Of a stretch of DNA of 64,000 bases, positions 55,180-64,000 are shown piece by piece. Location: positions 2,170,001-2,234,000 of the forward strand of contig NZ_JAPJZI010000001.1 in the NCBI RefSeq assembly GCF_027944115.1, read 5' to 3'. Both the position numbers and the translations under genes were made by a program. Under the pieces are notes generated by a model that saw nothing but the letters and a program-made list of their open reading frames with translations, was not told the origin of the DNA and made no database searches. Numbering within the stretch: position 1 is the first letter of the stretch; the number at the start of each line of letters is the position of its first letter. This DNA is from Hoeflea prorocentri (GTDB lineage Bacteria; Pseudomonadota; Alphaproteobacteria; Rhizobiales; Rhizobiaceae).

Positions 55180-55911
55180 ATGACCATCAACCAACTTCTC
55201 GGCCAGTTTCTGGGCGGTGGCCAGTCCGGCGAAAAAGCCGACACGTCAGCAAGCCCGGTCGCACAGCTTCTCAACCCGGCAGGGCTTGGCGGCGGCTTGG
55301 CAGCCGGCGGCCTCATCGGGCTGCTTGCCGGAAACAAGAAGATGCGCAAGAAAGCCGCAAAATATGCCGGCGGAGCCGCCGCGATCGGCGGTGGCGCAGC
55401 TCTGGCGGCGATCACCTTCCGGGCCTTCAGCAACTGGCAGGATAAAACGCGTTCGTCGCAGGCCGGCGCACCCGCGCCAGCAGCACCGATTGCGGACAAA
55501 CGTTCGCTGTCCCAATTCGATCCGGAAACGTCGACGGGAGCGGACGGCACGCCGTTCCAGTTCGCGCTGGTCAAAGCCATCATTACCGCCGCAAACGCGG
55601 ACGGCCATATCGACGCGGATGAACGCAAGACGATCAAGGATGCCATTGCAACAATGCAGCTCGATGAGCAGTCAAATATGCTGATCTTCGATACGTTGAG
55701 CGAACCGCCGGACGTGGACACCATTGCCGGCTATGCAAACGGGCTGGGACAGGCCAGCGAGATTTATCTCGTTTCGAGAATGGTACTGGATACCGACAAT
55801 CCAGACGATCTGAGTTATCTGCAGGCGCTTGTCAAAGCACTGGCGCTGCCGCGCGACCTTGTCCTGCATCTTGAAGAGCAGTTGTCGCGCCCGGCCCACG
55901 AGGCAGCCTGA
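55180..55911 (+). CDS. DUF533 (YebE-like) membrane-associated protein
   Basis: A 243-aa protein. Residues about 35-85 hold a Gly/Ala-rich hydrophobic segment (LGGGLAAGGLIGLLAGNKKM and IGGGAALAAITFRAFSNW). The C-terminal half is the helical TerB-like DUF533 domain (LVKAIITAANADGHIDADER, then AYANGLGQASEIYLVSR region). I chose the ATG at 55180 with GGAGA about 10 nt upstream. The function is not established. A strong terminator follows. Confidence 0.8.
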   Translation: MTINQLLGQFLGGGQSGEKADTSASPVAQLLNPAGLGGGLAAGGLIGLLAGNKKMRKKAAKYAGGAAAIGGGAALAAITFRAFSNWQDKTRSSQAGAPAPAAPIADKRSLSQFDPETSTGADGTPFQFALVKAIITAANADGHIDADERKTIKDAIATMQLDEQSNMLIFDTLSEPPDVDTIAGYANGLGQASEIYLVSRMVLDTDNPDDLSYLQALVKALALPRDLVLHLEEQLSRPAHEAA

Positions 55912-55964
55912 TCCGGTCGAGCGCATTCCGACATCGAATCGCCTTTGATAGGAATGGCGCTCAT

Positions 55965-55997
55965 GGCGACCGGCTCCGGCCGGTCGCCTACTTTTTT
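55965..55997 (+). terminator. Rho-independent terminator after the DUF533 gene
   Basis: A 9-bp perfect GC-rich stem GGCGACCGG / CCGGTCGCC with a 6-nt loop, followed after 3 nt by CTTTTTT. It separates this unit from the thiC riboswitch. Confidence 0.85.
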
Positions 55998-56057
55998 GAC
56001 CGCAACAAACCCGTCTTGACAGAATCGTAAATGCCCCGTCTTAATGGCAGGCGTGAA

Positions 56058-58055
<1,998 letters not shown>

Positions 58056-58158
58056 ACTTCGCGCACGTCGGCCCAACTTGCGGACGCAGGGCGGTTCAAC
58101 TAGATTTCGAGCCGTCCTGCACCCGTTCTTCCGGGCGGGATTTTGAGGGGAGTACGAG

Positions 58159-58866
58159 ATGACACCGCACAATGAAGCCGAGAAAGGCGACTACGCCGAG
58201 GTGATCCTTTTGCCGGGCGATCCGCTGCGTGCCAAATGGATTGCCGAAAACTTCCTGGAAGGCCCGCGCCAGGTCAATGGCGTGCGCAACTGCCTGGGCT
58301 TTACCGGGAAATGGCAAGGCGTTCCGGTCAGCGTTCAGGCAACCGGCATGGGGCAACCTTCGACCGGCATCTATGTCCACGAACTCCTTGACGTTTACGG
58401 TGCGAAGACATTGATCAGGGTGGGCACCTGCGGAGGTCTTTCAACGCGCGTAAAGGTGCGGGATATTGTCCTTGGAGCGGCCGTGTCCACCGATAGCGCG
58501 ATGTATAAGCCCACCTTTGCCCCATTCACCTACGCCCCCTTTGCTGATTTTGAACTGCTGAGAGCGGCAGATGAATACGCAACGGGTCAAATGCTGGAAT
58601 CCCATGTCGGCGGCCTTCTGTCTTCCGACATGTTTTATGGCGGCGATCCGAAAAAGGTCTTTGAAACGGTTGCCGCGCACAATGTGCTGGCGGTGGAGAT
58701 GGAGGCCTACACGATCTACACGCTGGCGGCGCGCTTCAAGGCGCGCGCCCTTGCGATATGCACCGTGTCGGACTGCCTCGTGACTGGTGAGGAAATAACT
58801 CCGGAGGACCGTCAATCAACGCTCGATTCCATGGTTGAAATGGCGTTGACCGTCGGAACGCGCTAG
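58159..58866 (+). CDS. deoD: Purine-nucleoside phosphorylase (DeoD type)
   Basis: A 235-aa hexameric phosphorylase. The signatures are ILLPGDPLRAKWIAE, ATGMGQPSTGIY, RVGTCGGLSTRVKV and VEMEAYTIYTLA, with TVSDCLVTGE near the end carrying the catalytic Asp. It cleaves purine (deoxy)ribonucleosides in salvage. It lies 103 bp after thiC and probably has its own promoter. Confidence 0.94.
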   Translation: MTPHNEAEKGDYAEVILLPGDPLRAKWIAENFLEGPRQVNGVRNCLGFTGKWQGVPVSVQATGMGQPSTGIYVHELLDVYGAKTLIRVGTCGGLSTRVKVRDIVLGAAVSTDSAMYKPTFAPFTYAPFADFELLRAADEYATGQMLESHVGGLLSSDMFYGGDPKKVFETVAAHNVLAVEMEAYTIYTLAARFKARALAICTVSDCLVTGEEITPEDRQSTLDSMVEMALTVGTR

Positions 58867-58902
58867 TCCGACCGAACTGCAACCGGTTCTACCCGACTTG
58901 CG

Positions 58903-59721
58903 TCAGGCCGCGCGCTCTTGTCCGGCGGCGGGCTCCACGACCCTTCTGTAAAGGTGCCAGGTCGCGTGGCCGAGAATTGGCATTACGATCGCAAGGCCGA
59001 TGAGAAACAGTATCGAGGCGATCAAAAGGGCAACCGCCACGATCAGCCCCCACAGAATCATCGGCAAGGGATTGGCGGCAACCGCACGCATCGACGTCTC
59101 AACCGCCACGTGCGCTCCGATATTGCGGTCCAGAAGCAGTGGAAAGGCAACCACGCTGATACACAAGGCGATCACCGCGAAGACGAAGCCGGCAGCATTT
59201 CCGACAAGGATCAGCGCCCATCCCTGGGGCGTCGTCAGCACATCACCCAAAAAGGCAGCCGCGGACGCCGGGGCCGTCGCCCCGAAGATACTCTGATAGA
59301 TGGCCTGCGCGGCATACATCCAAACGACGAACAGGACCACCAGCATGCCGCCGACAGCCAGAATGGATCGCAGCGAGGGCGCACGCAGCACCTCAAACGC
59401 ATGACGCCATGATGCGTCCATGTCCAACTCACGCCGCCGGCTTATCTCATAGAGCCCGATGGCCGCAAACGGCCCCAGAAGGGCAAAACCCGCCATCATC
59501 GGATAGACGAGTTGCAGGGCATTACCCCCGGATGCCCAGGTCAAAATGACGATACCGACGACGGGATAAATCAGGCACATAAAAACGTAATGCGACGGCT
59601 TTTGCCTGAAATCCTCCAGGCCAAGCCAAAGCGCATCGATGACATCGGCATAGCTGATCTTGCGAATTTGCGGATGGTCTATCGTAGTGTCCGCATCCGT
59701 AAGCGTCTGCGCATTTCCCAT
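58903..59721 (-). CDS. DUF2189 integral membrane protein
   Basis: A 272-aa protein with about six TM segments. The N-terminal VIDALWLGLEDFRQKPSHYV and the YEISRRRELD motif are the DUF2189 signature. I chose the ATG at 59721, 7 nt after AGGAGG; the preceding ATG overlaps the SD and a longer frame is rejected. Function is unknown. It is convergent with deoD. Confidence 0.82.
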   Translation of the reverse strand: MGNAQTLTDADTTIDHPQIRKISYADVIDALWLGLEDFRQKPSHYVFMCLIYPVVGIVILTWASGGNALQLVYPMMAGFALLGPFAAIGLYEISRRRELDMDASWRHAFEVLRAPSLRSILAVGGMLVVLFVVWMYAAQAIYQSIFGATAPASAAAFLGDVLTTPQGWALILVGNAAGFVFAVIALCISVVAFPLLLDRNIGAHVAVETSMRAVAANPLPMILWGLIVAVALLIASILFLIGLAIVMPILGHATWHLYRRVVEPAAGQERAA

Positions 59722-59939
59722 AACCATTCCTCCTCGATCGGATTCCGGATGGTTGCGGCGCGGCGTCACAGTCAGGCGCAAAGGGCGGTCACGCGCGGCA
59801 ACCGGCTTGCTATTCAATATATCGGCCTGTGCCCGATTGTCGCATCACGATGTCGGGAAGCGCGCCCCGGAACTCCTGACAGAAAGTTGTCAGGAGCCTT
59901 ATGATTTACTCCGCTGCATCATCTATGGAGTGCTTTGCA

Positions 59940-61070
59940 ATGGCCGAACCGATCAAAAACCTCTTTAACGCCGACCTGATCATGACGATGGGCAAACACC
60001 TGGCCAAGCGGCATGCGGGCTTTAACGCCGAGCGCTTTGCGGACCAGGCCGTAAACGGCCTTGAAGAGCTGGAATTCAAGCAGCGCTCGGCGCACATTCT
60101 TGCAGCGTTGGAGGATTGTCTTCCCGATGATTTCAGGCAGGCTTGCACCATCCTGACCAGCGCACTTCACCCGCAAGACGATGTTGATCTGTCAGAACTG
60201 GGAATGGATGATCAAGGCATACGCGGCTGGGCAATCATGCCGATGTGCGACTATGTCGCCAGCGCCGGACTTCACGACTTTGATTACAGTATGGATGTCC
60301 TGCGCGAGATGACCAAACGGATGAGTGCGGAGTTTGCAGTCAGACCCTTCCTGGCAAGCGAGCCTGAGCGGGCGCTCGGCCATATACGGAACTGGTCGGA
60401 GGACAGCAACTACCATGTCCGGCGGCTGGCCAGCGAAGGCATCCGCCCGCGCCTGCCATGGGGCATGCGGCTCAATGCCTTCGTGAAAGACCCCTCGCCG
60501 CTCCTGCCTATTCTTGAAACGCTGAAAGATGATCCGTCGGACTATGTGCGCCGGTCCGTTGCCAATAATCTCAATGACATCTCCAAGGACCACCCGGATC
60601 TTGTTGCCGCTACTGCCCGCTCGTGGCTGAAAGACCGGCCATCCGCGAACCGCAAGAGACTGGTCAGACATGCATGCCGGAGCCTGATCAAGGCGGGTCA
60701 CCGGCCAACACTGAAGGCGCTTGGTTACCGCCCTCCCGCCCTGTCGCTTGAACGCTTCACGCTTGATCGTGATATCGTCCAGTTCGGCGATGCGATCGGG
60801 TTTTCGGCAGACATTCGCGCCACGGCGAAAAAACCGCAGGACGTGATCATCGACTATGTCGTGCATCATCAAAAGGCGAACGGAACCACATCCCCCAAGG
60901 TGTTCAAGTGGAAATCCGTGCGGTTCACACCCCAGGAGACTGTGAGGCTGGAAAGGAGCCATGCCTTTCGCCCCATCACCACACGGGCCTATTATGGCGG
61001 TACACATGCCATTGAAATTCAGGCCAATGGCCAAAGCCTCGGCCGGCGGGAATTCACCTTGAAGATGTGA
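59940..61070 (+). CDS. DNA alkylation repair protein (HEAT-like, AlkD-related)
   Basis: A 376-aa protein of alpha-helical HEAT-like repeats: ADQAVNGLEELEFKQRSAHI, then FLASEPERALGHIRNWSEDS and DPSDYVRRSVANNLNDISKD. The C-terminal 100 residues are beta-rich (SLERFTLDRDIVQFGDAIGF) and appear as an added domain. AlkD proteins excise bulky or positively charged alkylated bases. I chose the ATG at 59940; the one at 59901 has a good AGGAG and is a real alternative. It is in the same region as ada. Confidence 0.78.
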   Translation: MAEPIKNLFNADLIMTMGKHLAKRHAGFNAERFADQAVNGLEELEFKQRSAHILAALEDCLPDDFRQACTILTSALHPQDDVDLSELGMDDQGIRGWAIMPMCDYVASAGLHDFDYSMDVLREMTKRMSAEFAVRPFLASEPERALGHIRNWSEDSNYHVRRLASEGIRPRLPWGMRLNAFVKDPSPLLPILETLKDDPSDYVRRSVANNLNDISKDHPDLVAATARSWLKDRPSANRKRLVRHACRSLIKAGHRPTLKALGYRPPALSLERFTLDRDIVQFGDAIGFSADIRATAKKPQDVIIDYVVHHQKANGTTSPKVFKWKSVRFTPQETVRLERSHAFRPITTRAYYGGTHAIEIQANGQSLGRREFTLKM

Positions 61071-61452
61071 GCCCACCCGGCACGCCGGCATCGACCGGAA
61101 GTGTCGAACGTCTTGCCAGAGTCTTGCAGAAAATAAACTCGGCTTTCGCCGGGATCGTGGACGTACCTTCATAGATAATCCGAGAGCAATCGATCGAAAT
61201 TCAACAAGGTTCAAAATGAGCGCGACAACAGTCCAAATCGGGCTTCGGCCCGGACAGCAAGGCTTTGCGCGCCCCGCCGGCGCCTGCCCGGGTGTCGAAC
61301 ATGCCATGCCGTTGCGTAAAGCCGCTGATTCTAGCCAAAAGTCGTAGGTTGCGGCGCTGGAAATCGCCACAATCAATCACCAGTTTCTGGTCTTCGGGAC
61401 ATGCCTGCCAAACCGCCGCCTCGCGGCCTGAAAACGTGCAAGGAGTGACTCG
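61071..61452. other. Intergenic region between the AlkD-like gene and the next small gene
   Basis: About 380 bp. A 44-codon frame at 61216-61350 starts ATGAGCGCG but has no SD or homology I recognise, so it is not called. No clear hairpin terminator was found. Confidence 0.35.
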
Positions 61453-61890
61453 ATGAGACGTTCGCCCGCCACTTCAAAACCTGTCCGTCTTTCCAACAGG
61501 GAAAGAGGCCGCTGGCTGCGCCAAAGGCACAGGCTGTTAAACGCCCTTGGCAAGCTTGATCTGCCACCGGACAGGGTTCAGGCGGAGATGCTCGAACGGC
61601 ATTTCCTGCGGCCGGTTTTGAAGCTGTCCCGGCGGCGGGCCGGCCGCGAAGCATACCCCACTGCCCTTCAATGGCACGCCAAGGCGGCACGGCAGTGCCT
61701 TGATCGCCTCGCCCAGGACGATGCCGCAACGGTTGCGATGGAGTTTGAGAACCTGAAGGCAAATCTGCACGCCTGCATCACGATGATCGATGCGACCCTC
61801 GAACAGTCTGGACCAACCGCAATGGACGAGTTCGTGCGCAAGATCCTTGGCGCCACACCGCAACTCGCACCCGTTTCGCTGCCCAGATAA
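61453..61890 (+). CDS. Hypothetical helical protein
   Basis: A 145-aa basic protein, mostly predicted helix (LSNRERGRWLRQRHRLLNAL, then LERHFLRPVLKLSRRRAGRE). There are no signal or membrane segments. AGGAG lies 8 nt before the ATG, which supports expression. I do not recognise the family. Confidence 0.6.
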   Translation: MRRSPATSKPVRLSNRERGRWLRQRHRLLNALGKLDLPPDRVQAEMLERHFLRPVLKLSRRRAGREAYPTALQWHAKAARQCLDRLAQDDAATVAMEFENLKANLHACITMIDATLEQSGPTAMDEFVRKILGATPQLAPVSLPR

Positions 61891-62004
61891 ACCGCAAGGC
61901 TGGGCAGCAGGATGCCGGCGGCAGATCTGTTCGCGCCAGGTCTGCCACCGGCTCCACACTTTTTCCACACAGCGAAAAGCTTCGCCCGCAGAAAGGGACA
62001 CACC

Positions 62005-62193
62005 ATGACGACCGCGGAAACAGTTGACTATATCGAGCAGGAGCTCATCGAGATTCAAAAAGAGATCAACTCCAAGCAATCCCGGCGCAAGTCACGCCTG
62101 CGCTTTAACGACTTGAAGCGGCTGGACGAACTGCGCGCGCGCAAGAACCGGCTCTGGATACGGTTGCAGGAGGCCCTGTCCGGCTCCAGCTGA
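62005..62193 (+). CDS. Small coiled-coil protein (62 aa, hypothetical)
   Basis: A 62-aa highly charged helix: VDYIEQELIEIQKEINSKQS then RRKSRLRFNDLKRLDELRAR, probably a coiled coil with a basic C-terminal half. AAAGGG precedes the ATG at 62005. The longer frame upstream is noise. Function is unknown; it may be co-expressed with the preceding unknown gene. Confidence 0.6.
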   Translation: MTTAETVDYIEQELIEIQKEINSKQSRRKSRLRFNDLKRLDELRARKNRLWIRLQEALSGSS

Positions 62194-62202
62194 CTGTCAT
62201 AC

Positions 62203-63294
62203 TCAGCCTGGTTCCCTACGGTTTTTTCCGGGTGCCGAAACGCCGCCGGCAAGGGTTGTCTCCAGATCAATGAGTTTTTGCTTGCGCCACAAACCGCCGC
62301 CATAGCCGGTCAGCGAGCCATCGGAACCAAGAACCCTGTGACATGGTATCACGAGGGCGATCTGGTTCGCACCGTTGGCCCTGGCAACCGCACGCACAGC
62401 CGAAGGTTTGCCGATCAGTCGGGCAATATCGCTATAAGTTCGCGTCTCACCGGGCGCTATGGTCAACAGCTCTTGCCATACGCGGCGGGTAAATGGGCTG
62501 CCATGCATTGTCAGCGGTGTTTCGAACACGGCGCTACGCCCGGCAAAATAGTCGTCCAGTTCCAGCTTGATTGCTTCGGTCGGTTTGTGCCGGCCTATTC
62601 CGATGCCGCCCCTCACCTTTTTTTGCAGCCTGCGCAACTCGGTCGGCAGAGCTTTACGGTCGGCAAACTCGAGTAGGTGCAGCGTATGGGGATCGCTGAC
62701 GGCGATCATTGGACCAAGAGGGGTGTCGAACCAGTCGGCAAGCAGCAACTCCTCGCCGCTGAACCGGGACGGCGACCGCCCCAGCAAGCGCGCAAAGGCG
62801 CTACGAAACCCGCTGGCGGATTCAAAGCCCGCATCCTGCTGAGCATCGATCACACGCCCGCCGGACGATAGCGTGACAAAACCGTCCCTCAATCTTCCAA
62901 GGCGCGCCATTTCAAGAAACGTCATGTCAAAGTGACGCTTGAATGCACGGCGGACCGTCGAAGGGTCGTAACCCATGGCGATGATATCACCTTCGCTCCA
63001 GCGTCTGAGGGGGTCGGCCTCCAGCGCCGCCAACAGGTCAGCGATCATCGCATCGGCTTCAGCTGCCGGTTTCAAGGGCGAACAACGCTTGCAGGGCCGG
63101 TAGCCGGCTTCGATACAGGCGGCGACGGTTTGAAAAAACTGGCAGTTCTCGCGTTTCGGATTACGGGCCGGACAGGTCAGCCGGCAAAAAATTCCGGTTG
63201 ATGAGACGCCGACAAAGACGCGCCCGTCATAGGACGCATCTCTCGAGACAAGCGCCTGGTAAAGCACATCATTGTCGGGCAGTTTGAACAACAT
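62203..63294 (-). CDS. ada: Ada: methylphosphotriester/O6-methylguanine DNA methyltransferase and regulator
   Basis: A 363-aa three-domain protein. The N-terminal zinc domain has Cys37 and Cys41 (FCRLTCPAR) and Cys68 and Cys71 (PCKRCSP); Cys37 is the methyl-phosphotriester acceptor. An AraC-type HTH (about 100-180) contains DPSTVRRAFKRHFDMTFLEM. The C-terminal methyltransferase has the PCHRV active site. Methylated Ada should activate alkylation-response genes; the AlkD-like gene nearby is a candidate target. Confidence 0.92.
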   Translation of the reverse strand: MLFKLPDNDVLYQALVSRDASYDGRVFVGVSSTGIFCRLTCPARNPKRENCQFFQTVAACIEAGYRPCKRCSPLKPAAEADAMIADLLAALEADPLRRWSEGDIIAMGYDPSTVRRAFKRHFDMTFLEMARLGRLRDGFVTLSSGGRVIDAQQDAGFESASGFRSAFARLLGRSPSRFSGEELLLADWFDTPLGPMIAVSDPHTLHLLEFADRKALPTELRRLQKKVRGGIGIGRHKPTEAIKLELDDYFAGRSAVFETPLTMHGSPFTRRVWQELLTIAPGETRTYSDIARLIGKPSAVRAVARANGANQIALVIPCHRVLGSDGSLTGYGGGLWRKQKLIDLETTLAGGVSAPGKNRREPG

Positions 63295-63411
63295 GCCGAA
63301 GAATTACCATGGAGACAAAAACAAGTCCGCCGATTTTCGGGCGTTTATGTTGAAATTTCCACTTGCGCCACCTGCCGGCAAAGCCTATTGAAATCTGGCC
63401 TTTTGGCAGGT

Positions 63412-63488
<77 letters not shown>

Positions 63489-63806
63489 TTTCTTTAAAAA
63501 CTTCCTGTTCCAACATCCCGTTTACAAACCCCACACAGTGCTGTGCACCCGTTTGGGGCGACCGGGCAACAGCTTGCGCTGTTGAACAACCCTTTTGCAT
63601 TTTCCACTGGAAAACAAACTCGGCTCAGTCCTGCACCAACGATTCCCAGCACTCATTCGATCCTGCTTAACGAATGAAACTTCTTACTTAATCTGAATTA
63701 CACATCGAATAATATCTATTTTCGTAGATCAAATTGAAGTATTTGACTCACATTCGGTTTTATTAATAGTATTCGCCAGCAACAAAATGACATTTGAGGC
63801 AAACTG
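63489..63806. other. AT-rich region between tRNA-Pro and the RiPP precursor
   Basis: About 318 bp, clearly lower in GC than the rest of the window from about 63660 on. A loose promoter-like pattern TTGACT at 63743-63748, followed by TATTAATAGTAT, lies about 50 bp before the precursor ATG. No other gene was seen. Confidence 0.45.
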
Positions 63807-63941
63807 ATGAAAAGAACCTATGAAAAGCCAAAGATTCGTACGTGTGGCAGTCTCGATAAGCTAGCCGCCAAGATCATCGCTTCAGGTGTGCCGGTTCGCG
63901 GTGGCGGAGACCTGGAAATCATACCCCGTCCAGAATCTTAA
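63807..63941 (+). CDS. RiPP precursor with lasso-peptide-type leader
   Basis: A 44-residue peptide: leader MKRTYEKPKIRTCGSLDKLA, then AKIIAS, then GVPVRGGGDLEIIPRPES. The leader fits the lasso-type recognition pattern YxxPx(L/I)xxxG (Tyr5, Pro8, Ile10, Gly14). GAGG lies 7 nt before the ATG. If Gly27 is core residue 1, Asp35 is residue 9, which is the allowed macrolactam ring size. The usual Thr at the leader end is Ala/Ser here, so the core boundary is uncertain. Modification genes would lie beyond the window edge. It is too short for most gene finders. Confidence 0.65.
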   Translation: MKRTYEKPKIRTCGSLDKLAAKIIASGVPVRGGGDLEIIPRPES

Positions 63942-64000
63942 TTCACTCGCGCAACCTAGTGCCGGGCCGGACAGGTCAGAGTGTGTGACGGCTGCTGCTC

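Noticed and set aside
61216-61350. 44-codon frame in the intergenic region after the AlkD-like gene
   Set aside because: No SD, no motif, and composition like intergenic DNA.
60192-61376. 394-aa minus-strand frame opposite the AlkD-like gene
   Set aside because: No recognisable motifs or SD; the plus-strand frame has HEAT-like repeats.

Overview
This window comes from an alphaproteobacterial chromosome, most likely Hyphomicrobiales (rhizobia-like). Supporting signs are high GC, compact operons with 4-bp ATGA overlaps, a complete frcR-frcBCAK fructose locus very like that of Sinorhizobium, thiamine operons led by TPP riboswitches, many ABC sugar importers, and zinc-free ECF anti-sigma architecture. 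No phage, IS element, rRNA or CRISPR array was seen. The only RNA genes found are one tRNA-Pro(GGG) and two TPP riboswitches.

Layout. 0-2 kb: end of a four-carbon sugar-acid operon (otnK, otnC). 2-7.4 kb: small metabolic genes, a GT1 glycosyltransferase, and an XRE regulator divergent from a membrane-SRPBCC fusion across a perfect palindrome. 7.4-10.3 kb: thiOSGE behind a TPP riboswitch on the minus strand. 10.6-16.3 kb: ferredoxin-NADP reductase, a serine hydrolase and three glycosyltransferases, including a GT11 fucosyltransferase. 16.3-19.7 kb: an OmpR/EnvZ-type two-component pair divergent from a secreted EF-hand protein, with 10-bp spaced direct repeats between them. 19.7-25 kb: the fructose locus with a 12-bp-arm operator over its promoter. 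25-33.8 kb: an eight-gene carbohydrate import and oxidation operon behind twin TGTAATCGATTAC operators; it pairs two TIM-barrel epimerase-like enzymes with two Gfo/Idh/MocA dehydrogenases. 34-43.4 kb: two chemoreceptors, a GGDEF/EAL-type protein, an M20 amidohydrolase, Tag glycosylase and DUF427. 44.3-47.2 kb: a subtilase with an Asp/Gly tract, divergent from an ECF sigma/anti-sigma pair. 47.5-50.2 kb: a P-loop protein co-transcribed with an ABC exporter whose ATPase domain has lost its motifs. 50.5-55.9 kb: flavodoxin, SleB-type hydrolase, a VOC protein, a LysR regulator divergent from an SbtA/SbtB-like bicarbonate transporter pair, and DUF533. 56-58.9 kb: a second TPP riboswitch with thiC, then deoD. 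58.9-63.3 kb: DUF2189 membrane protein, AlkD-like DNA alkylation repair, two small unknowns and ada. 63.4-64 kb: tRNA-Pro, an AT-rich stretch, and a 44-residue RiPP precursor with a lasso-type leader motif at the window edge.

How the genes work together. Thiamine synthesis is split into two riboswitch-controlled units 46 kb apart. Two sugar operons each carry a regulator-type palindrome at the promoter and a stem-loop just after the binding-protein gene. Alkylation damage repair is represented by ada, an AlkD-like protein and tag. The least explained items are the terminal RiPP precursor beside tRNA-Pro, the degenerate ABC exporter with its P-loop partner, and the oxidative sugar operon.
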